From positions 1-59,738 of the forward strand of contig JAUIIK010000011.1 of assembly GCA_030431755.1 (NCBI GenBank): a DNA stretch of 59,738 bases. The letters run 5' to 3'. Positions 35,816-44,240 of the stretch are shown in pieces. Source of the DNA: Chloroflexia bacterium. Lineage in GTDB: Bacteria > Chloroflexota > Chloroflexia > Thermomicrobiales > CFX8. The position numbers were made by a program, and so were the translations under genes. The notes under the pieces are model-generated. The model saw only the letters and a list, made by a program, of their open reading frames with translations. It ran no database searches and was not told where the DNA came from. Position 1 is the first letter of the stretch; every line of letters starts with the position of its first letter.

Positions 35816-37360
35816 ATGACGACATTGGAGCCGGCGCAGACGTTCGGAGGGCTCCTGGCGCGGGTCAGCGACGCTCACCTGATACGCGGCGGGGAGATCC
35901 CGGTGACGGCGATCGCCTACGACAGCCGCCGGGTAGTGCCTGGCGGGTTGTTCGTGGCGTTGCGTGGCTCCTATGTCGACGGTCACGACTATCTGGCAGC
36001 GGCCCGTGCCAACGGCGCTGCCGCCTGTCTGGTCGACCGCGAGCCGGCAACGCTCAGCCTCGATGGATACCTCGCCGTGGCCTGGTCGCCGAATGCCCGG
36101 CAGGCGCTTGCACAGCTTGCTTGCGCGTTCTACGACGATCCTAGCCGTGCGCTGCGACTGGTTGGGGTGACCGGGACGGACGGCAAAACGACGACCTGTC
36201 ACATGATCGAGCACATATTGAGCCAGGCTGGTCGCCGCGTTGGGCTCATTGGAACTGTCGCCACCGTGATCCCAGGGCAAGCGGCGCAGTCATCAGGCCG
36301 GCAGACAACGCCAGAATCCCTGGATACCCAGCGGCTACTGGCGGAGATGGGCGCTGCCGATGCGGATGCCGTGGTCCTCGAAACCTCGTCGCATGGGCTC
36401 GAAACGCACCGCGTTGATGGATGCGCGTTTGACGTCGGCGTGGTGACGAACATCACCCACGAGCACATTGATTTCCACGGCACAGAAGCCGCCTATCGTC
36501 GGGCAAAGGCCCGGCTGATCGAACAGGTTGCCGCTGCGCGGGCTACTGGCGGTCTCGGTATCGCCGTCGTCAACATGGATGACTCCGGCGCGCGGTCGGT
36601 GCTGCCATATGCCGGCGATCTGAGCGTTGTCGGCTACGGCCTCGCCGAGCACACTTCAGCCGATGTGCGTGCAACAACCGTGCGGCCGAGTACCGATGAC
36701 ACACGGTTCGATCTAGTCACACCTGCCGGTCACATCGCGACAAGCATCCCGATGATTGGCATGTGGAACGTGTCGAACGCACTCGCGGCGGCGGCGGTTG
36801 GGATCTCGCTCAGGCTGTCGCTGGATGAGGTCGATGCTGGACTGCGGACGCTGCCGCCCGTGCCGGGACGGATGGTATCTGTACGTGCCGGTCAGCCATT
36901 TCAGGTGCTTGTCGACTACGCGCATACAGCGCCCGCGTTGGATGCGCTTCTGACGGCGGCGCGTGACGCGACCGCCGGGCGTGTGTTGGTGCTGTTCGGA
37001 TCCGGCGGCGAGCGGGATATCGAGAAGCGGGCAGAGATGGGCTCCGTTGCAGCGTCGCTGGCGGACTTCATCGTGATTACGAGCGAGGACCCGCGCTTCG
37101 AGGATCCCGACGCGATTATCGGCCAGATTGCGAATGGCGCGCTCCAGGCGGGAGCGGCCGAGGGTGTAGACTTCGTCCGCTTGGAGGATCGCCGAATGGC
37201 CATCGAATGTGTACTGGAGCGTGCCGCTCAGGGGGATACGGTGATTCTTGCAGGTAAGGGCCATGAGCGGTCGCTGATCTACGGCGCGGATGAGCGTCCG
37301 TGGGATGAAGCTCGCGTCGTCCTGGACGTGCTGGAGACCATGGGATACGTGCAAGATTGA
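35816..37360 (+). CDS. murE: UDP-N-acetylmuramyl-tripeptide synthetase (MurE)
   Basis: Adds the third amino acid of the peptidoglycan stem peptide. 514 residues: N-terminal UDP-binding domain (TAIAYDSRRVVPGGLFVAL), ATP loop GVTGTDGKTTT (Asp in place of the common Asn), ETSSHGLETHRVDG, NITHEHIDFHGT, the carbamylated-Lys region YRRAKARLIEQ, and C-terminal VDYAHTAPALD. The substrate motif reads SEDPRFEDP. The Arg is shared with diaminopimelate-type enzymes (DNPR), but I cannot fix the amino acid from this. The stop overlaps the next gene's ATG. murF and mraY are not in the window. Confidence 0.93.
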   Translation: MTTLEPAQTFGGLLARVSDAHLIRGGEIPVTAIAYDSRRVVPGGLFVALRGSYVDGHDYLAAARANGAAACLVDREPATLSLDGYLAVAWSPNARQALAQLACAFYDDPSRALRLVGVTGTDGKTTTCHMIEHILSQAGRRVGLIGTVATVIPGQAAQSSGRQTTPESLDTQRLLAEMGAADADAVVLETSSHGLETHRVDGCAFDVGVVTNITHEHIDFHGTEAAYRRAKARLIEQVAAARATGGLGIAVVNMDDSGARSVLPYAGDLSVVGYGLAEHTSADVRATTVRPSTDDTRFDLVTPAGHIATSIPMIGMWNVSNALAAAAVGISLRLSLDEVDAGLRTLPPVPGRMVSVRAGQPFQVLVDYAHTAPALDALLTAARDATAGRVLVLFGSGGERDIEKRAEMGSVAASLADFIVITSEDPRFEDPDAIIGQIANGALQAGAAEGVDFVRLEDRRMAIECVLERAAQGDTVILAGKGHERSLIYGADERPWDEARVVLDVLETMGYVQD

Positions 37361-38385
37361 TGATCCACGAGAACGTGAAATCAAGAGGACGGCCCCTTGC
37401 GCTCGCCCTGCTTGCGGCTGTTGTGGCGGTTGCCGGTCTCGCGGGGTGCGGTACTGCTGAGTCGTTTCAAACTGGCCAGGCCGCCGAGACGAACGGGCAA
37501 ATACTCTTCGTTGCCGAAGGTCAGGTCAAGTTGTGGCGTGACGGTGATATCACCACGCTCACCGAAGAGGGCACGGCCCAGTCTCCAACCTGGTCCCCGG
37601 CAGGTGACCGGTTCGCCTATGTCCAGGTTCACGAGGATTACTCGGAAGTCGTCATTGCCGACCGCGACGGCGATCCGCTGCTGCAGCTGACGTCGAGCGA
37701 CTCGGGGCTAGCGCCCTACTCCGAGGATCACGTCTATCTCGCTGCATGGGCGTTGGAGCCGGATTGGTCGCCCGTCGGTGAAGAGCTCGTCTACATCTCG
37801 GACAAGGGTGGATTGGACACCTTCTCGCGCAACACCTATATCTGGCTCTCCGAGTTTGGCGTGGGCGCATCCCCCTACGGGCTCGAAGCCTCCTACTCGG
37901 TCTCGTTGAGCCAGGAGGGTCCGTCATACTCGCCGGATGGCGAGCAGCTCGCGTTCTCTGTACGGGCTGATGAAGGCTCCGGCCTGCGCTACGAGGAAGT
38001 CTGGACGATGAATCTCGAGACCGGCACGTTCAAGCCGCTCGTCGCGGGCAATGAGGCCGGCGCATTCGACCCCGACTGGTCTCCGGATGGCGACAACATC
38101 GTCTACGTCCAGCGCGAAGGCGAAGCAAACAACGTCTGGATCGCGCCGGTCTCGGGTGATGCACCATACCAACTGGTCGCTGCCGACACTGCCGTTGAGC
38201 CAGTCTGGGCGCCTGACGGTAGCCAGATCGCCTATTTCAAGGTGGTCGACGCCGAGTTCGAGGTCTGGGTTGTCGACGTGGAGTTGGACGCCGGTGGTGT
38301 GTTGGTGGCGGGCGAACCACGCAAGCTCTTCGGCGCGGACGGCATCGACTCGATCTCCGGTCTCTCCTGGTTCGTAGCCAACTGA
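37360..38385 (+). CDS. Lipoprotein with TolB/PD40-like beta-propeller
   Basis: 341 residues. A signal peptide with basic n-region (KSRGRP), hydrophobic core and the lipobox LAGC (Cys near 31) predicts a lipid-anchored extracytoplasmic protein. At least five propeller repeats of the PD40 kind are visible: SPTWSPAGDRFAYV, EPDWSPVGEELVYI, GPSYSPDGEQLAFS, DPDWSPDGDNIVYV and EPVWAPDGSQIAYF. Likely a binding scaffold in the cell envelope. It starts within the murE stop codon (TGATG), so it is coupled to peptidoglycan synthesis. The 215 bases after it, up to 38600, hold no gene that I can see. Confidence 0.88.
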   Translation: MIHENVKSRGRPLALALLAAVVAVAGLAGCGTAESFQTGQAAETNGQILFVAEGQVKLWRDGDITTLTEEGTAQSPTWSPAGDRFAYVQVHEDYSEVVIADRDGDPLLQLTSSDSGLAPYSEDHVYLAAWALEPDWSPVGEELVYISDKGGLDTFSRNTYIWLSEFGVGASPYGLEASYSVSLSQEGPSYSPDGEQLAFSVRADEGSGLRYEEVWTMNLETGTFKPLVAGNEAGAFDPDWSPDGDNIVYVQREGEANNVWIAPVSGDAPYQLVAADTAVEPVWAPDGSQIAYFKVVDAEFEVWVVDVELDAGGVLVAGEPRKLFGADGIDSISGLSWFVAN

Positions 38386-38600
38386 TCCACAGCCGCTTCG
38401 GGCACAACATCCAATATAGGATAAGGTTGCGGCGTTCCTGTTTCCTGGTTCGCGTGGTCGTGGCCGGCGACGCATCGCCTCGCAGCTACCCATGATGCCG
38501 GCGCCATGCCGTTCTGGCGAGTTCGTTCGCTGCTATTGGCAACTCATCGCATGGTCGTTCGCACCCGCTCTTCAGGGCACGATGGCCGCAACGCGACGGA

Positions 38601-39038
38601 CTACAGGAGTTGTGACAGGATCTGCGCCGTGCCTTCTAGCTCTTCCTGGAGTGCGCTGTCCTGGCTCGCGGAGATGGCGACGAGCGCCGCGCAGCAACAG
38701 CAGATCAGCAAAAACACGATGAAGATGCCGCCGAGGATGTACCAGGTGCGGCGGTTGCCGGATGACGGCGGCGGAGGTGGCGGTGCGGCCGTGGTCCATG
38801 TGGGCTGTGCGGGCGGCGTGTAGCCGGAGTTGGTCGCCTGCGGCGGTACCGGTGGCGCGGGCGGAGGTGGCGGCGCTGAAGCTGCTGGCTGGACTGCCGG
38901 CGCAGCGGCCGGTTGCTGGGCTTCGGGCGGGCGGTAGCTCGGATTCGGCGCGCCACAGCTCTGGCAGAAGCGGTCCTCTGCGCGCAGGGCTGTGCCGCAG
39001 ACGCTACAGCTGGCCGAGTGCGGCTGGTCTTGGTCCAC
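38601..39038 (-). CDS. Zinc-ribbon membrane protein with proline-rich linker
   Basis: 145 residues: an N-terminal zinc ribbon (CSVCGTAL, then CQSCGAPN), a Pro/Ala-rich linker of about 55 residues, one membrane helix (WYILGGIFIVFLLI) that runs into four consecutive Cys, then a short acidic tail. The Cys cluster at the membrane edge could be acylated or redox-active; that is a guess. Many Gram-positive and Chloroflexota proteins share this design, without known function. It is last in a minus-strand run after the flippase-like gene. Confidence 0.82.
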   Translation of the reverse strand: MDQDQPHSASCSVCGTALRAEDRFCQSCGAPNPSYRPPEAQQPAAAPAVQPAASAPPPPPAPPVPPQATNSGYTPPAQPTWTTAAPPPPPPSSGNRRTWYILGGIFIVFLLICCCCAALVAISASQDSALQEELEGTAQILSQLL

Positions 39039-39053
39039 GATGTTGCTCTCCCT

Positions 39054-40061
39054 CTACCCGGTCTCAGCTTCCAACGGCCGCTCGACTGTCGTGTCGACGC
39101 TCTCATCCGCGCCAAGCCAACGCGATGTTATGGCGAGCGCGACGAGTCCGACAGCAACTCCGAACCACAGGGTAGCAAATCGCAGAATCAAGGTCGCAGC
39201 CGCGGCAGTCGTGCCATTCATCGCCGGATCGTCAATCGTCACGACGAGCAGCGCCGCGGCTGAGGCTTCTGTCGCGCCGAGACCGCCGGGCAGGAGCGAC
39301 GCGCCACCCAACCAGGCGGAGGTTGCAAAGACAAAGGTGGAGGCCAACAGCAGACTCCAAGAGTGATCGAAGCCGAGTCCCTGGAGTATGACATACAGCA
39401 CGAGGCACTCGAAAAACCAGGACGCGGTCGAGAGCGCCGCCATCAGGGTCAGCGGTCGCGGACCGAGTAGCTTGCGTGTGCTGCGGTAGAGCTCGCGCAG
39501 CTCGTCGATGCGGCCCTCAAGGTAGCGTGTCTCGCCGATCCGCCGAAGCAGCGCTTCGACCAGCGCCTCCTGCTGAATGAAGATCAGGATTGCGGCCAGT
39601 ACTGCGGACATGAGCAGGAAGAGCGGCCAACCCACACGAAACGCAAGCAGCCCGACCGTCGAGAGTATGACCATCGAGAGGCCGTCGGTGATGCGTTCCG
39701 CAAAGACGACCGGCAATGTCCTGGTCATCGGCGTGCCGGTCTTGGCGCGGACCAGCAGCGACTTGAGGAATTCGCCCACCTTCCCGGGCGTCATCGCCAT
39801 GCTGAAGCCGCTGGTGAATATCAATCCGGATGTGCCGGTAGGCAGGTCATCGACGCCAACACGGTTGAGGTAGTACTGCCACTTGATGAAGCGGAGCAGG
39901 TAATTGCCAATGGTCAGTCCCAGAATCAACGGAATGAGGCGGGTGTCGAATGACGCCGCGGCATCGGCTAGCGCTTCGCGGTCGGAGAGAAAGATGATCA
40001 CGGATACGACGGCGATACCAAGCAACATGCCGAAGAGGAAGCGCCGCCGCAACTGGCTCAT
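39054..40061 (-). CDS. Flippase-like integral membrane protein (LPG synthase transmembrane domain family)
   Basis: 335 residues, about eight hydrophobic helices. The family signature includes PGKVGEFLKSLLV in the first third and the PGGLGATEASAAALL motif in the last third, as in YbhN/AglD2 and the membrane half of MprF. These proteins move or modify lipids across the membrane; no soluble aminoacyl-transferase domain is attached here. A GAGG-rich site precedes the ATG. The short tail after the last helix is acidic. Confidence 0.9.
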   Translation of the reverse strand: MSQLRRRFLFGMLLGIAVVSVIIFLSDREALADAAASFDTRLIPLILGLTIGNYLLRFIKWQYYLNRVGVDDLPTGTSGLIFTSGFSMAMTPGKVGEFLKSLLVRAKTGTPMTRTLPVVFAERITDGLSMVILSTVGLLAFRVGWPLFLLMSAVLAAILIFIQQEALVEALLRRIGETRYLEGRIDELRELYRSTRKLLGPRPLTLMAALSTASWFFECLVLYVILQGLGFDHSWSLLLASTFVFATSAWLGGASLLPGGLGATEASAAALLVVTIDDPAMNGTTAAAATLILRFATLWFGVAVGLVALAITSRWLGADESVDTTVERPLEAETG

Positions 40062-40092
40062 TGGGCCTCGCCTCGACAGTAGTGTGGGATGC

Positions 40093-40731
40093 TCATCGCG
40101 CTTTCACGAAGAGCATTGGGACACGCGCCTCCGCAAGCACTCGACGCGCGATACCTGCTCCGTGCCGTCCCAAACCGAGCACCACGAGGTCCGGCTGCTG
40201 CTGGAGGATCGTCTCGGTCAGCGGCACGGCAGGATCGCGGTCCTCCCGCAAGTGCGTTGACACGTCGAAGCCAGCTTCGCGCAGCGCGTGGGCAGTCACG
40301 ACGAGCGCCTCGCGGGCGCCGTGGTAGAGCAGCAATTCGCCGGTGTCCGGGTTGTTGAGTCCACCTGAGCCCAGCGGTGAATCCACAGTCCGCGGCATCC
40401 AGGTTACATGCATCAGCCCTATGACGACCGAACGCGGATCGAGCAGTTCTGCGATACTCTCCGCCATTAGCCGGTCTTTGCCTTCGACAGCTACGAGGAC
40501 GAGCCCGCCCTCACCGTCTACGGGAACTGGTCTGTCGGCGGGCAGGCAAAGGTAGGGAAGGTTGTCGTTGTCGAGATTATCTGGCTCCGTCGATCCAGCT
40601 GCCAGTGGAAAGACCGACACCCGCACGGCGTCGGCGAATGCGCCCGTTTCGACAGCACCTACGGTGACATCCTGCCGGAAACAGGTGCGGACCGCTGGAT
40701 CGATTTCTTCATGGCGCTTGCGCTGCTCCAT
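40093..40731 (-). CDS. Universal stress protein-like protein
   Basis: 212 residues. The last 140 residues have a Usp-like layout: LVLVAVEGKDRLMAES as first strand and helix, VVIGLMHVTW, then HALREAGFDVSTHLRE, QQPDLVVLGLGRHG and VLAEARVPMLFVK. The G-2x-G-9x-G ATP motif is only partly met (GLGRHGAGIARRVL). The N-terminal 70 residues are not recognised. It may sense stress or nucleotide state. Followed 31 bases later by the flippase-like gene on the same strand. Confidence 0.75.
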   Translation of the reverse strand: MEQRKRHEEIDPAVRTCFRQDVTVGAVETGAFADAVRVSVFPLAAGSTEPDNLDNDNLPYLCLPADRPVPVDGEGGLVLVAVEGKDRLMAESIAELLDPRSVVIGLMHVTWMPRTVDSPLGSGGLNNPDTGELLLYHGAREALVVTAHALREAGFDVSTHLREDRDPAVPLTETILQQQPDLVVLGLGRHGAGIARRVLAEARVPMLFVKAR

Positions 40732-40811
40732 GTCCAGAAGTATAGAGACCGCCGCGGAAAGTTACCGCAACGGTCTTATCAGGGTCGATTGCCGAGCCTT
40801 TGCTCCGGAAG

Positions 40812-41168
40812 CTACGGCTCCATCTCGTCGTTAGGACGCGGGCCGGCGTCGCTCAGATCGGACTCACTCAGGCGATAGATCACCTTGAGCTTCAGGTCGT
40901 TCTCGGTGATGATCTGGCAGGAGAGGCGGACGCTCGGCGCAAGCTCGTCCTCGCGTGCGAGCCGTTCGCGCTCGACCTCGCGCATTGCGTCGGCGTCACC
41001 ATCCACAATGTCGCACCGGCACGTCGTGCAGCGAGCACGCCCGCCACAGCGGTGCAGGATGTCGATGCCGGCATCTTCGATCGCGAGAACCAGGCGCTTG
41101 CCCTCTTCCGCTTCGAACACCAGGCTTGAGCCGTCCGGGTTCCCATTGAGTACTTCGATCGTTGTCAC
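40812..41168 (-). CDS. [2Fe-2S] ferredoxin
   Basis: 118 residues; plant/adrenodoxin-type ferredoxin with ligands in HRCGGRARCTTC (C-x5-C-x2-C) and RLSCQI. Electron carrier for oxygenases or other redox enzymes. Compared with typical members it has a charged insert between the third and fourth ligands (DADAMREVERERLAREDEL), as in adrenodoxin-type proteins. It lies 68 bases after kynU on the same strand and could share its transcript. Confidence 0.93.
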   Translation of the reverse strand: MTTIEVLNGNPDGSSLVFEAEEGKRLVLAIEDAGIDILHRCGGRARCTTCRCDIVDGDADAMREVERERLAREDELAPSVRLSCQIITENDLKLKVIYRLSESDLSDAGPRPNDEMEP

Positions 41169-41236
41169 GCGGTCTCCTTCTCCAACCGTTCTGTCGACCT
41201 GTTTGACGTTTGGTCGCTCCTATTTTCTCCGCGCGC

Positions 41237-42526
41237 TTAGGCTACCACGCCACGCTGATCCGACTGGCGGACATAGTCGCCGGAATCGACAACGTCGCGC
41301 AGGATCGCGACCGTGTCCCAGACATCGCAGAAGGATGTGTAGAGCGGGATTGGCGCGAGTCGCACGACGTTTGGCGGGCGGAAGTCCGGGATTACCCCGC
41401 GCTCTTTGAGGGCCGCATTGATTTGCGCGCCGTGCGGGTGCTCGATGGCAACATGGCCGCCGCGCCGGGTGTGCTCGCGCGGCGTTCCGATGCTGTAGCC
41501 GTATGGTTCCTGGTCCAGTCCGCGCTCTTCGACGAGCCGGATGAGATAGTCGGTAAGCTCCAGCGAGCGCTCACGCACCCGGTCGATCCCAACCTCGTCG
41601 AATATACGGAGTGAGCCGATGAGCGGCGCGGCGCTGAGAATCGAGAGAGTGCTGATCTGCCAGGCCCCAGCGGTTGCCGCGCCCTGCCACTCGTGGCTCA
41701 TGTCGAACTGGCGCGCTTTGTCATAGCCCCACCAGCCGGGCAGCGCCGGTTGGCGGTTGAAGTGCTTCCGATTGACATAGAGCGCGCCGACGCTGCCCGG
41801 GCCCGCGTTCAGATACTTGTAGTTGCACCAGAAAGCGAAGTCGACATCCCAGGCGTCGAACGCATGCGGAATCGACCCGGCGGAGTGGGCGCAGTCCCAG
41901 CCGATCAGGATGCCGCGAGCGTGCGCCTCACGGGTGAGCCGTTCGATGTCGAGGAGCTGTCCGCTGCGGTAGAGCACGCTTGGCAGGAGCACGAGCGCGA
42001 CATCCTCGGTCATAGCGGCGACGACGTCGTCCTCGTTGATTGTGCGGCCGCCGACGGAGCGGACCTTGACGAGATCCCGCTCTGGTTCGCCGCCATTGGC
42101 CGCGATCTGCGCTTCCAGAGCGTAGATGTCAGATGGGAAGTCGAGCTCGTTGACGATGATCTTGCGCCTGGTTCCCATTGGCTCATAGAAGGTCGCGACG
42201 AGCGCGTGGAGATTGACCGTTGTGCCGCCGGTTACGATGACCTCGTCGGACGCCGCGCCGACCATGTTGGCCATGCGATTGCCAAGCTCTTCGCCGAGAT
42301 AGAACCAGGGCGGGTCGGCGTTGAGCCAGCCATCGATCCCGAGCGTCTTCCAATCGTGCAGGGTCTTGTGGACAGCTGCTTCTGCATCGCGGGAGAGGAG
42401 TCCGAGGGAGTTGCCGTCCATGTAGTAGACGCCATCCTGGACGTAGAAGCGCTCGCGTATGGCCGCGAAATCGTCGCCCGTATCTCGTTCGATGGCCGCT
42501 GCCCGACCATCTCCGTACCCGATCAT
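41237..42526 (-). CDS. kynU: Kynureninase
   Basis: PLP enzyme that cleaves kynurenine (or 3-hydroxykynurenine) to anthranilate (or 3-hydroxyanthranilate) and alanine, in tryptophan breakdown. 429 residues from the ATG at 42526. Motifs: YYMDGNSLGLL, VTGGTTVNLHAL, GWDCAHSAGS, PLP Lys in WCNYKYLNAGPGS, GWWGY, and the C-terminal RLAPIPLYTSF. The start overlaps the stop of the formyltransferase-like gene by four bases (ATGA). Tryptophan dioxygenase and a classical kynurenine formamidase are not in the window. Confidence 0.95.
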   Translation of the reverse strand: MIGYGDGRAAAIERDTGDDFAAIRERFYVQDGVYYMDGNSLGLLSRDAEAAVHKTLHDWKTLGIDGWLNADPPWFYLGEELGNRMANMVGAASDEVIVTGGTTVNLHALVATFYEPMGTRRKIIVNELDFPSDIYALEAQIAANGGEPERDLVKVRSVGGRTINEDDVVAAMTEDVALVLLPSVLYRSGQLLDIERLTREAHARGILIGWDCAHSAGSIPHAFDAWDVDFAFWCNYKYLNAGPGSVGALYVNRKHFNRQPALPGWWGYDKARQFDMSHEWQGAATAGAWQISTLSILSAAPLIGSLRIFDEVGIDRVRERSLELTDYLIRLVEERGLDQEPYGYSIGTPREHTRRGGHVAIEHPHGAQINAALKERGVIPDFRPPNVVRLAPIPLYTSFCDVWDTVAILRDVVDSGDYVRQSDQRGVVA

Positions 42527-43464
42527 CGCATCGTGTTCCCTTCGTGTGCCAAGGTGGCCGGTGAAACTAGCCCGGTTGGGCTTGTGGCTGCGTCTGAGTC
42601 GAATGGTGTCACAATGAGCCAACCATCCAAGAATCGTAGCGCGATGAGTGGCGGCGGCAAGCGTGGCTCGCCGCATACGGCGGCTGTCCAGCCATGGACC
42701 GTGCCGATAACCAGCCTCTGACCACCTGGGCGTGGATAGTATGGGTGGCTGCGGACAGCGATGCCCTGGGCGAAGTTCATGGCGTGCTGCGCCGTCCAGC
42801 CAGCGTCGAGTGAGAAGTCATCGGGGCGTGGATGACGCGCCCACGTTGACTCGGTGTTGGCCTGATCGGTGTGAGCTGCCGCGCCGGTTAGCAGTGCCGC
42901 GAGCGATTCCAGTAGCAGGCTGGCCCCGAGGTTTGCCAGGAGACCGTCAAGCTCTGGCTCGGCGATGCCGTCCGGCTTTGGGATGGATGCTTGCCTGATG
43001 ATCGGCCCGGCATCGAATCTATCGGAGAGTGCGTGGACGGTCGCTCCTACGAGCCGGTCGTCGTCGCGAAAGACCCAGAAGAGCGGATCAGGTCCGCGTT
43101 TCTGTGGCAGCACCGACGGGTGGAGGTTGATGCCGCCGCAAGCGCGCTCGGCGTAGACTGCGGCCGGGATCAGTCGGTTGTAGCAGGCGACGACGACGAC
43201 ATCGGCGGAAACTGTTACGAGCTCATGCTGGACGTCGGGGTTGTCAAGATCGCCAACGCGCCAAACCTCGACCCCGTGAGCGCCTGCGAGCGCGGCAACT
43301 GTTGGAGCTGGCGTTGCGCCCATCGGGAGCATCCTGCGCCGACCGGTCTTATGTAGCGGAAGTGTCGGGCGGCCCGGCAGGCAGACGAGCCCGATGTTGA
43401 CTCGCGCCTCCAGCAGTGTCGCAAGGACGATCCGAGTCGTCAAGCAATCGAGGCCAAAGAGCAT
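42523..43464 (-). CDS. Formyltransferase-fold protein, coupled to kynureninase
   Basis: 313 residues. Resembles methionyl-tRNA/formyl-group transferases: catalytic-type Asn in CYNRLIP, His in INLHPSVLPQKRG, and Asp in SDRFDAGPII, then a short C-terminal barrel (RSHPYYPRPGG). Length equals Fmt, but the folate loop is divergent, so it is probably not the housekeeping Fmt. Translational coupling to kynU suggests an activity on formyl groups in the kynurenine pathway, which is inference. An ATT codon at 43473 would restore the usual MRVMLFG-like N-terminus; otherwise the ATG at 43464 trims the first strand. Confidence 0.8.
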   Translation of the reverse strand: MLFGLDCLTTRIVLATLLEARVNIGLVCLPGRPTLPLHKTGRRRMLPMGATPAPTVAALAGAHGVEVWRVGDLDNPDVQHELVTVSADVVVVACYNRLIPAAVYAERACGGINLHPSVLPQKRGPDPLFWVFRDDDRLVGATVHALSDRFDAGPIIRQASIPKPDGIAEPELDGLLANLGASLLLESLAALLTGAAAHTDQANTESTWARHPRPDDFSLDAGWTAQHAMNFAQGIAVRSHPYYPRPGGQRLVIGTVHGWTAAVCGEPRLPPPLIALRFLDGWLIVTPFDSDAATSPTGLVSPATLAHEGNTMR

Positions 43465-43559
43465 GACGCGAATGTCGTTGAGGCCTGATGGTAGAGTTGG
43501 CTCGGGCGTTTCCAGTGGGCCTACCGTTCGGTCCGATTGAGTGAGACGAGGTCATACGC

Positions 43560-43859
43560 ATGGCTCGCACCGTGATGTGCGTGAAACTCGGGCGCGAGGC
43601 GGAGGGCTTTGATGCGCCGCCGTTTCCGGGTGAGTTCGGGCTGAAGATCTTCGAGAATGTCTCGCTCGATGGTTGGGAGCTCTGGAAGCAGCACCAGACG
43701 ATCCTGATCAACCATTACGGCCTGCACCCTGCCGACCCTGAAACGCGCAAGATGCTGCGTGCGGAAATGGACGAGTTCTTCTTCGGCGAGGATGCGCAGC
43801 TCCCGGAAGGCTGGACGCCGCCACCGGCCGGAGCGGCGGCTGCCCCACGCAAGAAGTAG
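43560..43859 (+). CDS. yggX: YggX-family Fe(II)-trafficking / oxidative damage protection protein
   Basis: 99 residues, clearly YggX: RTVMCVKLGREAEG with the conserved Cys7, PPFPGEFGLKIFENVS, HQTILINHYGL and FFFGED. In enterobacteria YggX protects Fe-S enzymes from oxidants. The C-terminal 20 residues (Pro/Ala-rich, ending in basic residues) are extra. GAGG precedes the ATG. Divergent from the formyltransferase-kynU genes and convergent with the ATP-grasp gene. Confidence 0.93.
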   Translation: MARTVMCVKLGREAEGFDAPPFPGEFGLKIFENVSLDGWELWKQHQTILINHYGLHPADPETRKMLRAEMDEFFFGEDAQLPEGWTPPPAGAAAAPRKK

Positions 43860-43865
43860 GCCACG

Positions 43866-44237
43866 CTAGCTCGTCGCCATCGAGATCATCGGCGCGATGT
43901 CGAACTCCAGTTGTTCGTGAGCAGCGCGTAGCGCCGCTTCGACCGTCACCGGCGACTCACCTTTCGCAAAGATAAAACCCAGATAGCTCGAACCTTCAGG
44001 CAACGGCTGGATCGGGTAGTTGAGCTTGGCGGTGATCTCTACGCCCGCAATGCCCTCTACCGCAGCAGCTACCTCGACGCCGGCGATGCGTCGCAAGAGC
44101 CCACCGCGCGGGATGGGAATCATCATTACCCCAACCGCGCCGCCGCTTCGTTCGAAGGAGCGGATCGGTAGGCCGGCAGCCTGGCGTAGGATAAGTTCTT
44201 CGAGGCTCGTCCCGGAGCCAAACTCGAGTATCGTCGC
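43866..44237 (-). CDS. C-terminal domain of the ATP-grasp protein, in frame beyond a UGA
   Basis: 124 codons that continue the reading frame of the ATP-grasp gene directly after its UGA. The product (ATILEFGSGTSLEELILRQ, then MMIPIPRGGLLRRI, LPEGSSYLGFIFAKGE and AALRAAHEQL) fits the C-terminal region of L-amino-acid-ligase-type ATP-grasp enzymes (LAL_C2), including the segment just after the UGA. So the gene has lost only one sense codon. Without readthrough, this part could be made only by reinitiation at the ATG pair at 44126/44123 after GGGG, which would lack the first 37 residues. Confidence 0.75.
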   Translation of the reverse strand, partial: ATILEFGSGTSLEELILRQAAGLPIRSFERSGGAVGVMMIPIPRGGLLRRIAGVEVAAAVEGIAGVEITAKLNYPIQPLPEGSSYLGFIFAKGESPVTVEAALRAAHEQLEFDIAPMISMATS

Positions 44238-44240
44238 TCA
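44200..44240 (-). other. In-frame UGA with SECIS-like hairpin (candidate selenocysteine codon)
   Basis: The UGA is 44240-44238. On the RNA, 23 bases after it, a six-base loop CGGGAC is closed by GGCTC/GAGCC (44219-44215 with 44208-44204) and, below a four-base bulge, by TCGA/TCGA. Bacterial SECIS elements lie directly 3' of the UGA with the apical loop 16-37 bases away and a G in the first two loop bases; all of this is met. Such small hairpins also arise by chance in GC-rich DNA. Confidence 0.4.

Noticed and set aside
38386-38600. Gene in the spacer between the lipoprotein and the zinc-ribbon gene
   Set aside because: Open frames there are short, without ribosome-binding sites or protein-like sequence.
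41693-42721. 342-codon plus-strand frame opposite kynU
   Set aside because: Shadow; kynU has full-length family motifs on the other strand.
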